The notes under the pieces are model-generated. The model did not search any database. It had not been told where the DNA came from and saw only the letters and a program-made list of their open reading frames with translations. Shown piece by piece: positions 20,210-30,504 of a DNA stretch of 64,000 bases. The DNA is from Odiellus spinosus (lineage: Eukaryota; Arthropoda; Arachnida; Opiliones; Phalangiidae), in contig CAWUCO010000001.1 in the NCBI GenBank assembly GCA_963920705.1, forward strand, positions 657,402 through 721,401, given 5' to 3'. Position 1 is the first letter of the stretch; each line of letters begins with the position of its first letter. A program made the position numbers and the translations under genes.

Positions 20210-21626
20210 TTAAACGATGACCGTATGATAGGGTTCGTATCCCCCCAGGAAGAATGTATTGTTATCGCAGGCGGATAGCGCCTTCTTTCTTTGGCTAACT
20301 GTGTATAGGTTGTGCTTGTCGCTGACAATCCTTTTCATAACGCAGGATGTCTCAGCCTCACCGAATAAGCATTCACGGTAATCTGAGTAGTGGATAGAAC
20401 GTTTCACAACACGGCGACAGATCCCCTTTGCAGTCTTCTTCTCCCCCACCTCAGATAAAATGGAATAAAGTTTCGGTCGAAGTCCGACGAATTCTAATAG
20501 AGATAGAAAAAATACATTAGCACATATTTAATACAGAAACTTATCCACAAAAATCACCTTTTATAATCCCACCATTCATCTCGTCTTTCATTTTACCCAG
20601 AACCTTCTTATTGGTGTCGCTGAAAAGGGGGTGCGATTTTGGGTAGCCCGAGAAATCAAACCGATCGCCATGCTTTTTGAAGTCGGCGTACACGTCCTCG
20701 GCTTTGATATCGTACATTAAGCTATCTATGAAAGAAAAAGTTAGTATGCGGCAAATAGCGTTATAGATAAACTAATACATGTATCAGTAAACTGTAGTAC
20801 CGCGTTGTCGGCGTATTTCTCCTTGATAAAATCATAGTGGAATTTATACAGAAATAACTTGGCGAGATCTAAAATCGAGAAGCCCGTGAATATGGGTCTA
20901 TTTAGATAAAGAAATGATTTAGCTCGTTGAATCCCGACCAATTCATTATGGTACACAATGAACTTTTGAAAGGCGGGCGACGATGCTTTTTTGGTTGCTT
21001 TTTCAGCTGTCTGCACGAGGGTGAAATCAATTCTATTTCGCAAATTCTCCATCGTTTTACCCAAAACGCTAATGTATTACAGGAATTAATAAAAATAATT
21101 GGATTAATTTCGTGCGCTTTATACCTGTTGTTCATCAGCTTAAAAAAATCCCGTTGAAATTCTGTAGTGGCGATCTTCCTCTTTTCCGTGTTGAAATCAA
21201 TGTATGGACTAAGCCAAGGTCCTTGACCGAACGATAGTACTCTATGTACTTTTTTTAATTTCAAACCCTGAGAGATATAATATTTAAGATTCCTATAATG
21301 TGTAACGTAGTTCGACTTGCTATCTAAGGTCGGTAGGAGTTTAGGTAGTGTGTCTTTTAAGGGGAGACCGTTCTTCGTCATTAGCAATTTGTAGGTCGGG
21401 AAAAACATGTCGATCGTTATTTTCCTCGTTTCCGGTGCGAGAGGGAAACAATTATGGGTGTTGCGTAGCTCCTCCGGGTAGTCCAAATCAACCTCTAGGA
21501 TGAATCCATATGGTGAATCGTCTGGCAGATCCAAAATATTCTTCAGTGTGTAGGCCAGAAGATCACTATCGGGGTCGGTCCACCAGAAGTTGTTCATCGG
21601 GAGGTAGTCCTTCATAAATTTGCCTT

Positions 21627-21659
<33 letters not shown>

Positions 21660-23861
21660 TAGCTCGAAATTATTGAAGATTTCCAATTATTATATTTACC
21701 ATATAAATTGTTTATGTCTAAATATACGATATAGTTGCTAGGTTTAGATTCGTCGTGATCGGGGAGATATTTGTTATTAGCTTCGGCGTATAAATGAAAC
21801 TACCGATAAAGAGATGTATATCCGGATCCAACAGCAAATCTAATTTTACACCTGTCTTCAGGAGGGCGGCTTCCCAGGCTAATCCTGGTCCTGTGTATGA
21901 ATGCGCAGGGTCTAAGCGATAATAATCCAAACACATGGTTCTAAATTCCTCGAAAACACACGCCAATTTGAACATATGTGTCGTGAAGATCTCCTAGATT
22001 TTTTATTTCAAATTTCTCCCAAACATCCCGAGTGTGTTGGTAATTTTCATCGGATATATGCTCGTCGGTTAGAATATTATAAAAAGCTTCTTTAGGTGGT
22101 AATTGAGTCTCCTCAAACCGTGCCATCGAGTCCATATAGTCATAGGGGTATGACAGCTTCTTGAGAGCTAAACATACTTGCTCAGGGTTATACGATGCAG
22201 CGAGGATGCTAAATTTGTTGATCCCGTCCTGAGCTAAATTTTGAACCAGGGTGTCAAGCGAGGCTGGCATAAATCTCATTGAATCTATAAATTGTAGACA
22301 GCTAAATCCGATGCAGATATATCGTTCGGAGTTATTTGGGATGACCTCTATATTCTGCTCCTTGAAAATACCCATCTTCTGTAGGATCAGATGCGAATCG
22401 TAGCTTTAAAGAGAGGGTGAAGATTATAAAAATAATCGGTACTTATAATGGGATTGGAGATATTTACTTAGACATATTGTGAAGAACAACAGGCATTTTC
22501 TTGTCCATCCGCATCTTGAGGTTACAGCTGTTATGAGCGCGACCCCGAAAACTACTTAAAATGAAAGACAATGAAATACAAAACTAATACGCTAAATAAT
22601 TTTAAAACTCATCTGTAAGATGGCAATGGTCGTTCACCCCGTAATCCTCTGTCGTCAAAATTCCAATACATATATAGCAGTGTGTTGATTTTCTACTGGC
22701 TTCTAAATCATTCGGGGTTAAGTCCATTGGAATGTTCTTTTGTAGAATCTCCAATATATTTTCCTCCTCCATTAGTAAACTCTCAAGAAACACCTCGACG
22801 GCGTCTATCCCACGATACGTGACAGGTAGCCGGGGCTTACCTGGTGAAAATGGTTAGAAAACTAAGTCGACGACAAGAAGCCAGAGATTTACCATCTTGT
22901 CCGATTACTACGTAGCTGAACCCACAGGCGACGTGCTCGGCGAGTTTTGTGGTGGAGGAAAGAGTCGAGTTATTTGAACAAGTTTGATAACGGTTTAAAA
23001 TGCTCTCAAAGTCGGCGTAAATAACGAACGGACACTTAACGAATAGCGTGTAAGATAAGGAAACCGACTAGAATTTAGAAAATAATTTACCTTCTGCATC
23101 CACTCGAATTTTTCAAAATATAGAACAGGCTTTTTGAGGGGCATCTCAATTCGTTGGGGTGCGTGGATGGAGCAATGTTTTTTTATGTTCGGCGTGATTT
23201 TTTTAGCGTTTGCTCCGGAATACCGATGTAGGCATCTTCTACATATATATATTTTTCCGTTGTGGTTGGTAAAATGCGTCAGAAGCCGACTTAGGCTTCG
23301 TATAAGGCAGTAATGTTTTTTATCTTTTTCAGTCAGAAGCAGGAGATCAATCTCCCTTTCCTCGCTTACTATCTGTTCACTGACGTAGCGGGGGAAGACT
23401 CCTCCCTCCCAAGCAAACACGTTAATCGAAAGATTGTTTTTAACTTCAAATTTTTTTAATTTCATATTGTGGAGTAAAAAGGGGAAGCTTATTTCCGAAC
23501 AGTCTAATTCGTTCTCATATTGTTTATATCCGGAGACACGATTGGCGTTCAATTCAACAGGATGAAGATGGGCTAAGCAGGCCCATATAAAACACATCCC
23601 ATCGTTTGATTTTATGTTGATAACGCTTTTTGTTTCTATAACCCCCTCGGGGGTGTTTATGTGGGAGCCAGCGACAAGGGGTAGATACTTGATAACATCC
23701 ACTAGGAGGTATAGAATTCTATCTACCACCCAATTGCTCCCTGGCTCCTGGAATTCTTGCATCTGATTAGAAATGGTTTTAACGCACCCGTTGATCTGAT
23801 TTTCAAGTTCATCCGCTAAGAGCGTAGTCTGAGTTCTACTTAGGTACGGGATGTGCTCCAT
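20210..23861 (-). pseudogene. Protein-primed DNA polymerase B (pPolB), broken
   Basis: Nine exons with GT-AG introns of 52-76 bp: 23861-23091, 23034-22893, 22840-22609, 22554-22468, 22403-21700, 21623-21125, 21068-20779, 20725-20558, 20493-20210. Visible motifs are ExoI (CPFVIYADFES, exon 2), a zinc-like HCHL region across exons 3-4 followed by RGRAHNSCNL, ExoII (VVLHNMSNYDSHLI), motif A (YLDINNLYG), motif B (NNSVLGKTMENLRN) and the C-terminal thumb (KKTAKGICRRVVKRS). Lesions: near 21970 a deletion and frameshift remove the ExoIII YxxxD region; near 21800 a second deletion with frameshift; and motif C reads FTDTYSL where DTDS is required. It would replicate the element by protein priming but cannot function as read. 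Confidence 0.85.
21624..21699 (-). other. pPolB intron with long homopolymer
   Basis: This 76-bp intron contains an uninterrupted run of about 30 A (plus strand) at about 21630-21659. On the coding strand this is a very long T tract just before the acceptor. Confidence 0.8.
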
Positions 23862-23967
23862 CTCATCACCGTTGGGTAGTACTTTAATATAGCGGACTCT
23901 TATTATAATATTCCATTTAATTCCCTTTCTTTTAATAAATATCTGATTAAACTAGAGATGAGCGGGG

Positions 23968-24381
23968 TCATAAATTGTTCAAGGTCCGTCTGACAATCAG
24001 GTGGGTGAATCTAGCACTTAGAATCGCATCCCCTAAGGCTAACATTTCCTCTGCACCGGAGGCAAAATCATTCTCGACAGGGACGAGAATCTCCTCAGGG
24101 CGAATTGCATCCTTTTCAAGAGGTGTGGGTTCAACCTCGGACGGCGTAGAACAATTCTCGGCCAACGTAGATAGGTTTTCGGTTGACGAAGCTTCGTTTT
24201 CAGGTTGGGTAACAGGAGAATTTCTATGTATCCGGGAATGTCGCGTTAAATGTGTTTTACGCGCGAAACGTTTTCCACATGTATCACAAGTGTATTTGAC
24301 CTCCTCATGTTGTTCGCGAGCATGTTTCGTTAACACATCTTTTCTCCTAAATTCACAGCCGCAAACCCCACAGGGAAACAT
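23968..24381 (-). CDS. Twin C2H2 zinc-finger segment, likely pPolB N-terminus
   Basis: 137 codons. Two C2H2 fingers sit at the start: CGVCGCEFRRKDVLTKHAREQH and CDTCGKRFARKTHLTRHSRIH (residues about 4-52). A Glu/Ser/Pro-rich linker follows, then SARFTHLIVRRTLNN. The sequence between its stop and the polymerase ATG at 23861 reads, in two shifted frames, as QFMTPLISSLIRYLLKEREL and KWNIIIRVRYIKVLPNGDE, which look like the usual start of pPolB. So the fingers were probably fused to the polymerase, as in other arthropod Polintons, and two frameshifts now separate them. Alternatively a short intron (donor after 24010-23990, acceptor ctctag near 23955) joins them. Confidence 0.65.
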   Translation of the reverse strand: MFPCGVCGCEFRRKDVLTKHAREQHEEVKYTCDTCGKRFARKTHLTRHSRIHRNSPVTQPENEASSTENLSTLAENCSTPSEVEPTPLEKDAIRPEEILVPVENDFASGAEEMLALGDAILSARFTHLIVRRTLNNL

Positions 24382-24448
24382 ATTTTATAAAGTACTTACT
24401 AGTTTTACGATGTTGTAGTCCATAATGAAACAAAAAATTCTGGGTGGG

Positions 24449-24456
24449 TTTATATA
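24449..24456 (-). promoter_or_regulatory. TATA box upstream of zinc-finger/polymerase gene
   Basis: tatataaa on the minus strand, about 70 bp before the ATG at 24381. Confidence 0.55.
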
Positions 24457-24616
24457 TCAGCCCTCGTTTATCAGTAAACTTGAAATTCTCGAATATACTC
24501 GAGAGAAGAGATAGATATTAAAGGAAGACTCGAGAAATTTTATTTTTTACTTTATTCATTTTGTTTATTCTTTATTGAAAATATTTTAATATAAATTTAT
24601 ATTTATATATATATTT

Positions 24617-25428
24617 TTAATCTTCCTCGGGGGCATCCAAGATTGTTTGGCAGATCTGTTCCAGGCTGATTAAATGCTGTAAATCATCCGTCTCGATAAC
24701 AGGCTTAGATTTCCGGGCTCTCTTTTTAATCAAAACCTTATCCGCGGATTTAGATCTTTTCCGAGGATTAGATTCGAGGATTTTTGAGGTCCCGGATGAC
24801 GCTAAATCCCCGGACTGGGGACATCTGGTTCCCTGATTTGAGATATCACCTGCGGGGTGATCGTGGAAGACGTTTGAACACCGTTGTTGTCTTTCAGCAG
24901 TTGTACGAGGTCCAGAGCCTGTGACGTTGTCGGAATGGGTTCTTGATGTGGGATGGGTATCGCCGCAGGGATTGACAACTGGGTGGAGGCGGGAATCGGA
25001 ACACCCTGTTGGGAGGTATTAACCTCGATCCCTAGAGAACTCAGGATGTCAGCCACCTCTGCTTCACCTTCGACCGGGATATCGATTTTTTTTGACCTGA
25101 TAAAGACATATTAATGAATAAACTTTATAATAATTCTAAGTACCCAACTAGCATAGTCATTTATAAAAAATAATCTTACGGATATCAATTTTTGGCTTCC
25201 TTTTAGTCCGTTAGTCCGCACGTTCTCCAGATTCGCGTTATATGGGAGATTCACCCTGATTTGCCCGGTAGCTTCGTTGGGGTAGATCCCGTTATGCCAG
25301 CGCTTATGATATTTTTGGATTATTATCATAAAAACCTTGAATGTTAATTCAAGGTTCTGTGATATTAATCCTAGGGTGGCGGTATACAACAAACTGGAGA
25401 TGGTTGGGAGGGGGTTCTTAGCATCCAT
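24617..25428 (-). pseudogene. Unknown Polinton gene, two exons, indels
   Basis: Exon 1 (25428-25180, 83 codons, MDAKNPLPTISSLLY...) ends at a good donor (tcc/gtaaga). An acceptor (tttatcag) at 25097 leads to exon 2, with IDIPVEGEAEVADILSSLG, a Pro/Gln/Ser-rich middle, and a basic C-terminus (RKRSKSADKVLIKKRARKSK) ending ICQTILDAPEED at 24617. The frame is one base off across an 8-A run (25086-25093), and again at a GGGG run near 24813, so two single-base indels in homopolymers must be assumed. I do not recognise the family. The basic patch looks like a nuclear localisation signal. Confidence 0.45.
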
Positions 25429-25493
25429 AGTTACTATGAGAAGGGACCAACGAGAGAATAATATTTCCAATCTATACCGTTCCTTTTTATACC

Positions 25494-25501
25494 AAATAAA
25501 A
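25494..25501 (-). promoter_or_regulatory. TATA box for the unknown minus-strand gene
   Basis: tataaaaa on the minus strand, about 66 bp before the ATG at 25428. Confidence 0.5.
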
Positions 25502-25708
25502 TCGTTCGCGAACGATAACTGAAGTACTCTAATATATGGGTAGTTTTTCTAAGTATATCATTGGTAAACACTTAAAGTAAGTTCGTTTGTATTTTATACT
25601 AAATTGAGAAATCAGTAAGAGTGCGAATCGAATTTTATTTATTTATATACAAACACTTAGCTTTGTTTTTTAAACCACACACTTAGCTTTGTTTTTTAAA
25701 CCACAAAT

Positions 25709-26149
25709 TTAATTTATAAGCTTTAACAGAGCAACACTGGGCGTTATTTTTGTGGTATTTACAATGGCAAATATCGGTTCTCTCGTAAATTTAGGGCAGC
25801 CAAGTGACTCAGCATTTCCTACGTCATGACCGAGATATCTCGACAGGAAAATTGACTTATCGAGTCCCTTCGTCCAAAACACGTTTGCTTTTTGTAAAAG
25901 ACCCCTTAAAATATCTTCGAAGTCCTTGTAATTATATTCTCCGTCGCACCAAAACATCCCTCCTATATTACGGGTAATCCATCCGTTCAAACGCCTGTCT
26001 TTGTAGCTGAGCTCGTTGTACCGAAATGGGGGTTTAAAGGAGAAGACTCCATTCTCTCCCGTTTCCACGATGTAGTACGCCAATTCCTTTATTATGTACT
26101 CGCCATTAGCCCGCAGGAAGCTAGCTTCGAGAATACATGTCTTCGCCAT
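25709..26149 (-). CDS. Conserved Polinton accessory protein (KEL type)
   Basis: 146 aa, intact, the first gene inside the right inverted repeat on the minus strand. It starts MAKTCILEASFLRANGEYII followed by KELAYYIVETGENGV and contains FKPPFRYNELS, a NGWITRNIGGMFWCDGEYNY segment, FWTKGLDKS and ESLGCPKF. The pattern (D/E-A-S-x-F-R-x2-G-x-[FY]-I-[VI]-K-E-L-A, then P-P, W-x-G, K-G, G-C-P) matches, from memory, a protein family widespread in arthropod genomes and Polintons. The fold may be nuclease-like (RNase H or DEDD), but the key acidic residues cannot be assigned by eye. The promoter is the TATA box at 26243-26250. Confidence 0.6.
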   Translation of the reverse strand: MAKTCILEASFLRANGEYIIKELAYYIVETGENGVFSFKPPFRYNELSYKDRRLNGWITRNIGGMFWCDGEYNYKDFEDILRGLLQKANVFWTKGLDKSIFLSRYLGHDVGNAESLGCPKFTREPIFAIVNTTKITPSVALLKLIN

Positions 26150-26242
26150 CAGAATTAACAGCCTTTCGGAATACGGTTAATTCTCCGTGTGAAAACGGTT
26201 ACTTACGTAGCGAATATGTTCACCCAGACTCATCGTCGAGAC

Positions 26243-26250
26243 CTTTTATA
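26243..26250 (-). promoter_or_regulatory. TATA box just inside right TIR
   Basis: tataaaag on the minus strand, 94 bp before the ATG at 26149 and 7 bp inside the right inverted repeat. It mirrors the box at 13146. Confidence 0.6.
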
Positions 26251-26256
26251 CTAGCG

Positions 26257-26963
26257 CTTGTTTACATTACCTCTTGAAAACACTTATCACTCACTTTACA
26301 CTTATATATAAGCCTAAAATATAATACCGGTTAAGCCTACAAGAATTTCCGACGTGAAATATTTTGGTTTTCCCGTCAGTCTACCGATTCTAATTTAAAA
26401 CGCGCGTGGTTAATTACCCACACGTCGCGGGATGACACCCTTTCGCCCTCTCCTCTGTTTTAAGACTTTAAGAATAAATAATACGTTTAATCATAGCAGC
26501 CTTCTTTCCCTATTAGCTCTATTTCAAAAGATAAACACCGAACTCGAACGCTGATAAACATTTGGAACTAGTGATATTCCGGATTTCTTATCTGCCGTTG
26601 TAAGCTTCCGAAACTACGGCGTCTTATCACACCCCCTATACGTAAAACCAAGGGTAGCTCTCCACGGGGAGACCGCTCTTCTCTAGCCGACGTTAAATCG
26701 GTGCTCTTACCCGTCGAAGCCAAATTAGCATTGCCACCCCATAGCACCAAAGACCAAAACTGCCACCCCGATATTCACGATTTCTTATCTGCCGCTGTGA
26801 GCTTCCGAAACAGCGGCGTCTTATCACACCCCTTTGCGGGGTGTCGCTGGCATAGGTCTGCGGCTAAACTGCCTTTCAATTGCCGTGATAACCGGGGAAA
26901 TGTCCTTCGAAGGAAAATTAACATTACCACCCCGTAATGGTCAACTCTCATTTTTTATTTACT
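26257..26963 (-). repeat. Polinton right terminal inverted repeat
   Basis: About 707 bp, inverse of 12356-13096, with the same internal two-module duplication. Confidence 0.9.
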
Positions 26964-26969
26964 CAGAGA

Positions 26970-28984
26970 AGTTCAAAGTTCTGATAAAAAAGCTTTGACG
27001 TCGAGTTACGAGAACCAATAAGATTACTGACCAGCAAGTGGCCATAAGGATTTTTTAAATATCGTCAAAAGTTTATCACTATCTTCTATTAAAGTGATTA
27101 ACGCCCCGTAGCGTAATACTATCTTCAAATGAAGAGTCAAGCCTACTATCTCATCACTAAAATAGTGATTTGGCTTCTTCCTCGATATTTTGAGTCGAGA
27201 GAGAGGGACGGAGTTTAGGCGGGCCGCTCTTGCCTATATTGTCATCCCTCCCAACACCGGAATAGGTCCAAAGCGTAGCGGTTCCGGTTTCACTATTTAC
27301 ATCGACTGCTACCACTAGAGTGTGTCGTATCAGAATTTGCCGGTCCATTTACCCGAACCTATGCTGTTAGTATTAAGCTACGCGGCGTTGTTTACTTTTA
27401 TGGAATAAAGTGATAGACTTTTGATAATATATAGTTCTTTCCATTGGCTCTTTCACGGACCAATTCCAGTTCGTTATTCCAATAGCCAATAGAAAATGTT
27501 TGCAAAACATTGAACTCATTGTGAAGGGGCTGTTGTTTTACAACTCTTAGCTTTTAGCAATTTTGATTATTAATCTTCAAAAATTTGCCAATTAAGTACT
27601 ATTTTTGTCAAAAATGGACAAATATAATTAAAATGAAAAACAAATATATGGCACAAGTCGTCTATATACCTACTAAATTTGACAAAAATGAAATAAATTG
27701 GACGAAAATCGACCAAAAGAAAAAGTTTAAGCAAATTTTATCAAACATTTTTTGCATAAGAAAAAGTTCCTTTTATATTTCACCAAATGATCGAACAGGA
27801 ACATTTTCTTATAAATTTGACAAAAGTGAAACAAAGTGAAAAAATCTAGACACTATCGCGGAGGACATAGATAAAAATTCGAGAAGGGGAGCTCTGATGT
27901 GTCAGTCCATGTATCATGGAATTCGGAGAACCCGGTAGGGTTCTATGTTATGGGCTGATCATCATTTGTAATGCTATTTTGATTTCCTAAACAATTCAGT
28001 CTCTAGCCAATAAGTATAGAGAATCAAATCTGCTTTTGAGAGAAGTAACTAGGATACATTCGAGATTAAGAACATTTATGCATGAAAAACATTAGCTCTT
28101 TTTATTTACATTCCATTTGAAAACGTAATATCATTGTCATTTGTTCAAAATAGAACCTGATGGCTTTTGGTTTTGATTTTAATTTAATTCAGCATATCCA
28201 CTTTATTAACGCTTAATTTAAAAGCACCCAGCTTCTGTTTTGACTGACAAGATCATGACCTCATAGCGTTGCCATTATATCTTAAATGTAGGGACACTAT
28301 ACAGCAAAAAGTTATGTATGAGGACGTAAGTTTTTTTCTCCCTCTGTCTCCTAAACATTGAAATATTTTGAACCCAGCTAAAAATTTGACTTGATCGTGG
28401 TAATTTACTTTCAGAGTTGCCCATTTTCCACCACTTGCAGTGACGTAGGAGGGTAAGAGCTTCAGTTTAAAAAGATGGCCCAATGATGGGGCACCCATTG
28501 TCATTTTTCCAAGGGGAGGGGGCTAGTTTTCAGCTACGCCACCGGCCACGTGGGGTGTCTTGAAAGGTAAAGGAAGAGTGGTTGAGGAATAAGTAGACAC
28601 CGTAATATTTTATTATTTATAATATTGTTGGATTTCGCTCTTACGTGACGTTCGATAAGTTTAACAAAACGTATTTCCATGGATGATCATCGACATGGAA
28701 GAGAGTTCCAGAACGTTCGAATATTAACACACGCCTGGGACTCCAATATTTTGGTGCCTTTTTTATAAATAAACACAATGAAATAAATTAATATAATCAC
28801 ATGGTCGAGAATATTAGAAATTATCTCACTGCGTAACGAAAAATGTATTTTTCGTCTTGGAGAGCCATATTGTTCAAATGAGATAACCCTGTAATTATTT
28901 TATCAAGCAAAAAAGGCTATAATTCTTGATTCGTATAGTTTATAGACCCCCTTAGTATCATAACAAGAAGCGAGAATTCCTTCA
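26970..28984. other. Anonymous DNA right of the Polinton
   Basis: AT-rich with no coding pattern. Short ORFs (27157-27348, 27585-27839, 28253-28504) lack motifs. Nothing else is seen. Confidence 0.5.
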
Positions 28985-30465
28985 AGCGGAACTCGAGGCT
29001 CTCTTCGAGTTCTTAATAGATAGCGAGGCTATCTTCGACAGGGTTAGTAGAAAAAGAGGCCCCCTGCGACGGGTTAATAGAAAACGAGGCCCCCATCGAC
29101 AGGTTAATAGAAAGCGAGGCTCCCTTCGAGCTGTTAATAGAAAGCGAGTTTCTCTTCGAGGGGTTAATGGAAAGCGAGACTCCCTTCAAGGGGTAAAAAG
29201 AAAACGAGGCTCCCTTCCAGGGTTTAATTGAAATAGAGACTCCCTTCCATGGGTTAATAGAAATAGAGACACCTTTCGAGAGGTTAATAGAAAACGTGGC
29301 TCCCTTCGAGGGGTTAATAGAAAACGAGGCTCCCTTCGAGGGGTTAATAGAAAACGAGGCTCCCTTCAAGGTGTTAATAGAAAATGAGGCTCCCTTCAAG
29401 GTGTTAATAGAAAACGAGGCTCCCTTCGAGGAGTTAATAGAGAACCAGGCTCCCTTCGGGGGGTTAATAGAACACGAGGCTCCCTTCGAGGGGTTAATAG
29501 AAAACGAGGCTCCCTTCGAGGGGTTAATAGAAAACGAGGCTCCCTTCGAGGGGTTAATAGAAAAAGAGGCTCCCTTCGAGGTGTTAATAGAAAACGAGGC
29601 TCCCTTCGAGGAGTTAATAGAAAACCAGGCTCCCTTCGGGGGGTTAATAGAACACGAGGCTCCCTTCGAGGGGTTAATAGAAAACGAAGCTCCCTTTGAG
29701 GGGTTGATAGAAAGTTAGGATCCCTTCGAGATTTTAATAGAAAGCTAGGCTAACTTCGAGGAGTTAATAGAAAACCAGGCTCCCTTCGGGGGCTAATAGA
29801 ACACGAGGCTCCCTTCGAGGGGTTAATAGAAAACGAAGCTCCCTTTGAGGGGTTGATAGAAAGTTAGGATCCCTTCGAGATTTTAATAGAAAGCTAGGCT
29901 CCCTTCGAGGAGTTAATAGAAAACCAGGCTCCCTTCGGGGGGTTAATAGAACACGAGGCTCCCTTCGAGGGGTTAATAGAAAACGAAGCTCCCTTTGAGG
30001 GGTTGATAGAAAGTTAGGATCCCTTCGAGATTTTAATAGAAAGCTAGGCTAACTTCGAGGAGTTAATAGAAAACCAGGCTCCCTTCGGGGGGCTAATAGA
30101 ACACGAGGCTCCCTTCGAGGGGTTAATAGAAAACGAAGCTCCCTTTGAGGGGTTGATAGAAAGTTAGGATCCCTTCGAGATTTTAATAGAAAGCTAGGCT
30201 CCCTTCGAGGAGTTAATAGAAAACCAGGCTCCCTTCGGGGGGTTAATAGAACACGAGGCTCCCTTCGAGGGGTTAATAGAAAACGAAGCTCCCTTTGAGG
30301 GGTTGATAGAAAGTTAGGATCCCTTCGAGATTTTAATAGAAAGCTAGGCTACCTTCGAGGAGTTAATTGAAAGCGACGCTCATTTTCAAGGGGTTAATTG
30401 AAAGCGAGGCTCTCTTCGTGGTGCTAACAGAAAGCAAAGCCCCCTTCGAGCGGTTAATAGGAAAA
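28985..30465. repeat. 30-bp minisatellite, about 49 copies
   Basis: The unit is close to ggttaatagaaaacgaggct plus cccttcgagg. The right part (about 29620-30360) shows a higher-order period of 150 bp made of five unit variants, repeated about five times. Because 30 is a multiple of three, the array stays open in several frames and gives long repetitive ORFs on both strands (29013-29399 minus, 29296-29718 plus). These are by-products. Confidence 0.93.
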
Positions 30466-30504
30466 GAAGCCCAAATCGGACTGGTCCCTTTATTTATAAT
30501 TTAT

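Larger units (their letters stand above)
12356..26963. mobile_element. Polinton/Maverick element (14.6 kb)
   Basis: The element begins agtaaataaaaaatgagag and ends in its inverse. It is flanked by caaaga (12350-12355) and cagaga (26964-26969), a 6-bp target duplication with one mismatch, as expected for Polintons (AG...CT ends, 6-bp duplications). It carries the Polinton core set: protein-primed family B polymerase, retroviral-type integrase, FtsK/HerA-like packaging ATPase, adenain-like cysteine protease, and major and minor jelly-roll capsid proteins. The size is close to the usual 15-20 kb. Polymerase, protease and minor capsid genes are broken, so the copy is not self-sufficient. It inserted just beyond the gypsy right LTR. 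Confidence 0.95.

Noticed and set aside
25107-25109. ATG as start of the unknown minus-strand gene
   Set aside because: It lies within a likely intron (25179-25097) and its frame hits a stop soon after; ATG 25428 with splicing explains more.
12356-26963. Integrated free-living DNA virus rather than a Polinton
   Set aside because: The 6-bp duplication, long inverted repeats and integrase with chromodomain identify a Polinton/Maverick, even though the gene set is virus-like.
29013-29718. Two long repetitive ORFs (128 and 140 codons) on opposite strands
   Set aside because: They are translations of the 30-bp minisatellite, whose unit length is a multiple of three.
28985-30465. Possible CRISPR-like array
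   Set aside because: The repeats are contiguous with no unique spacers, and the genome is eukaryotic.
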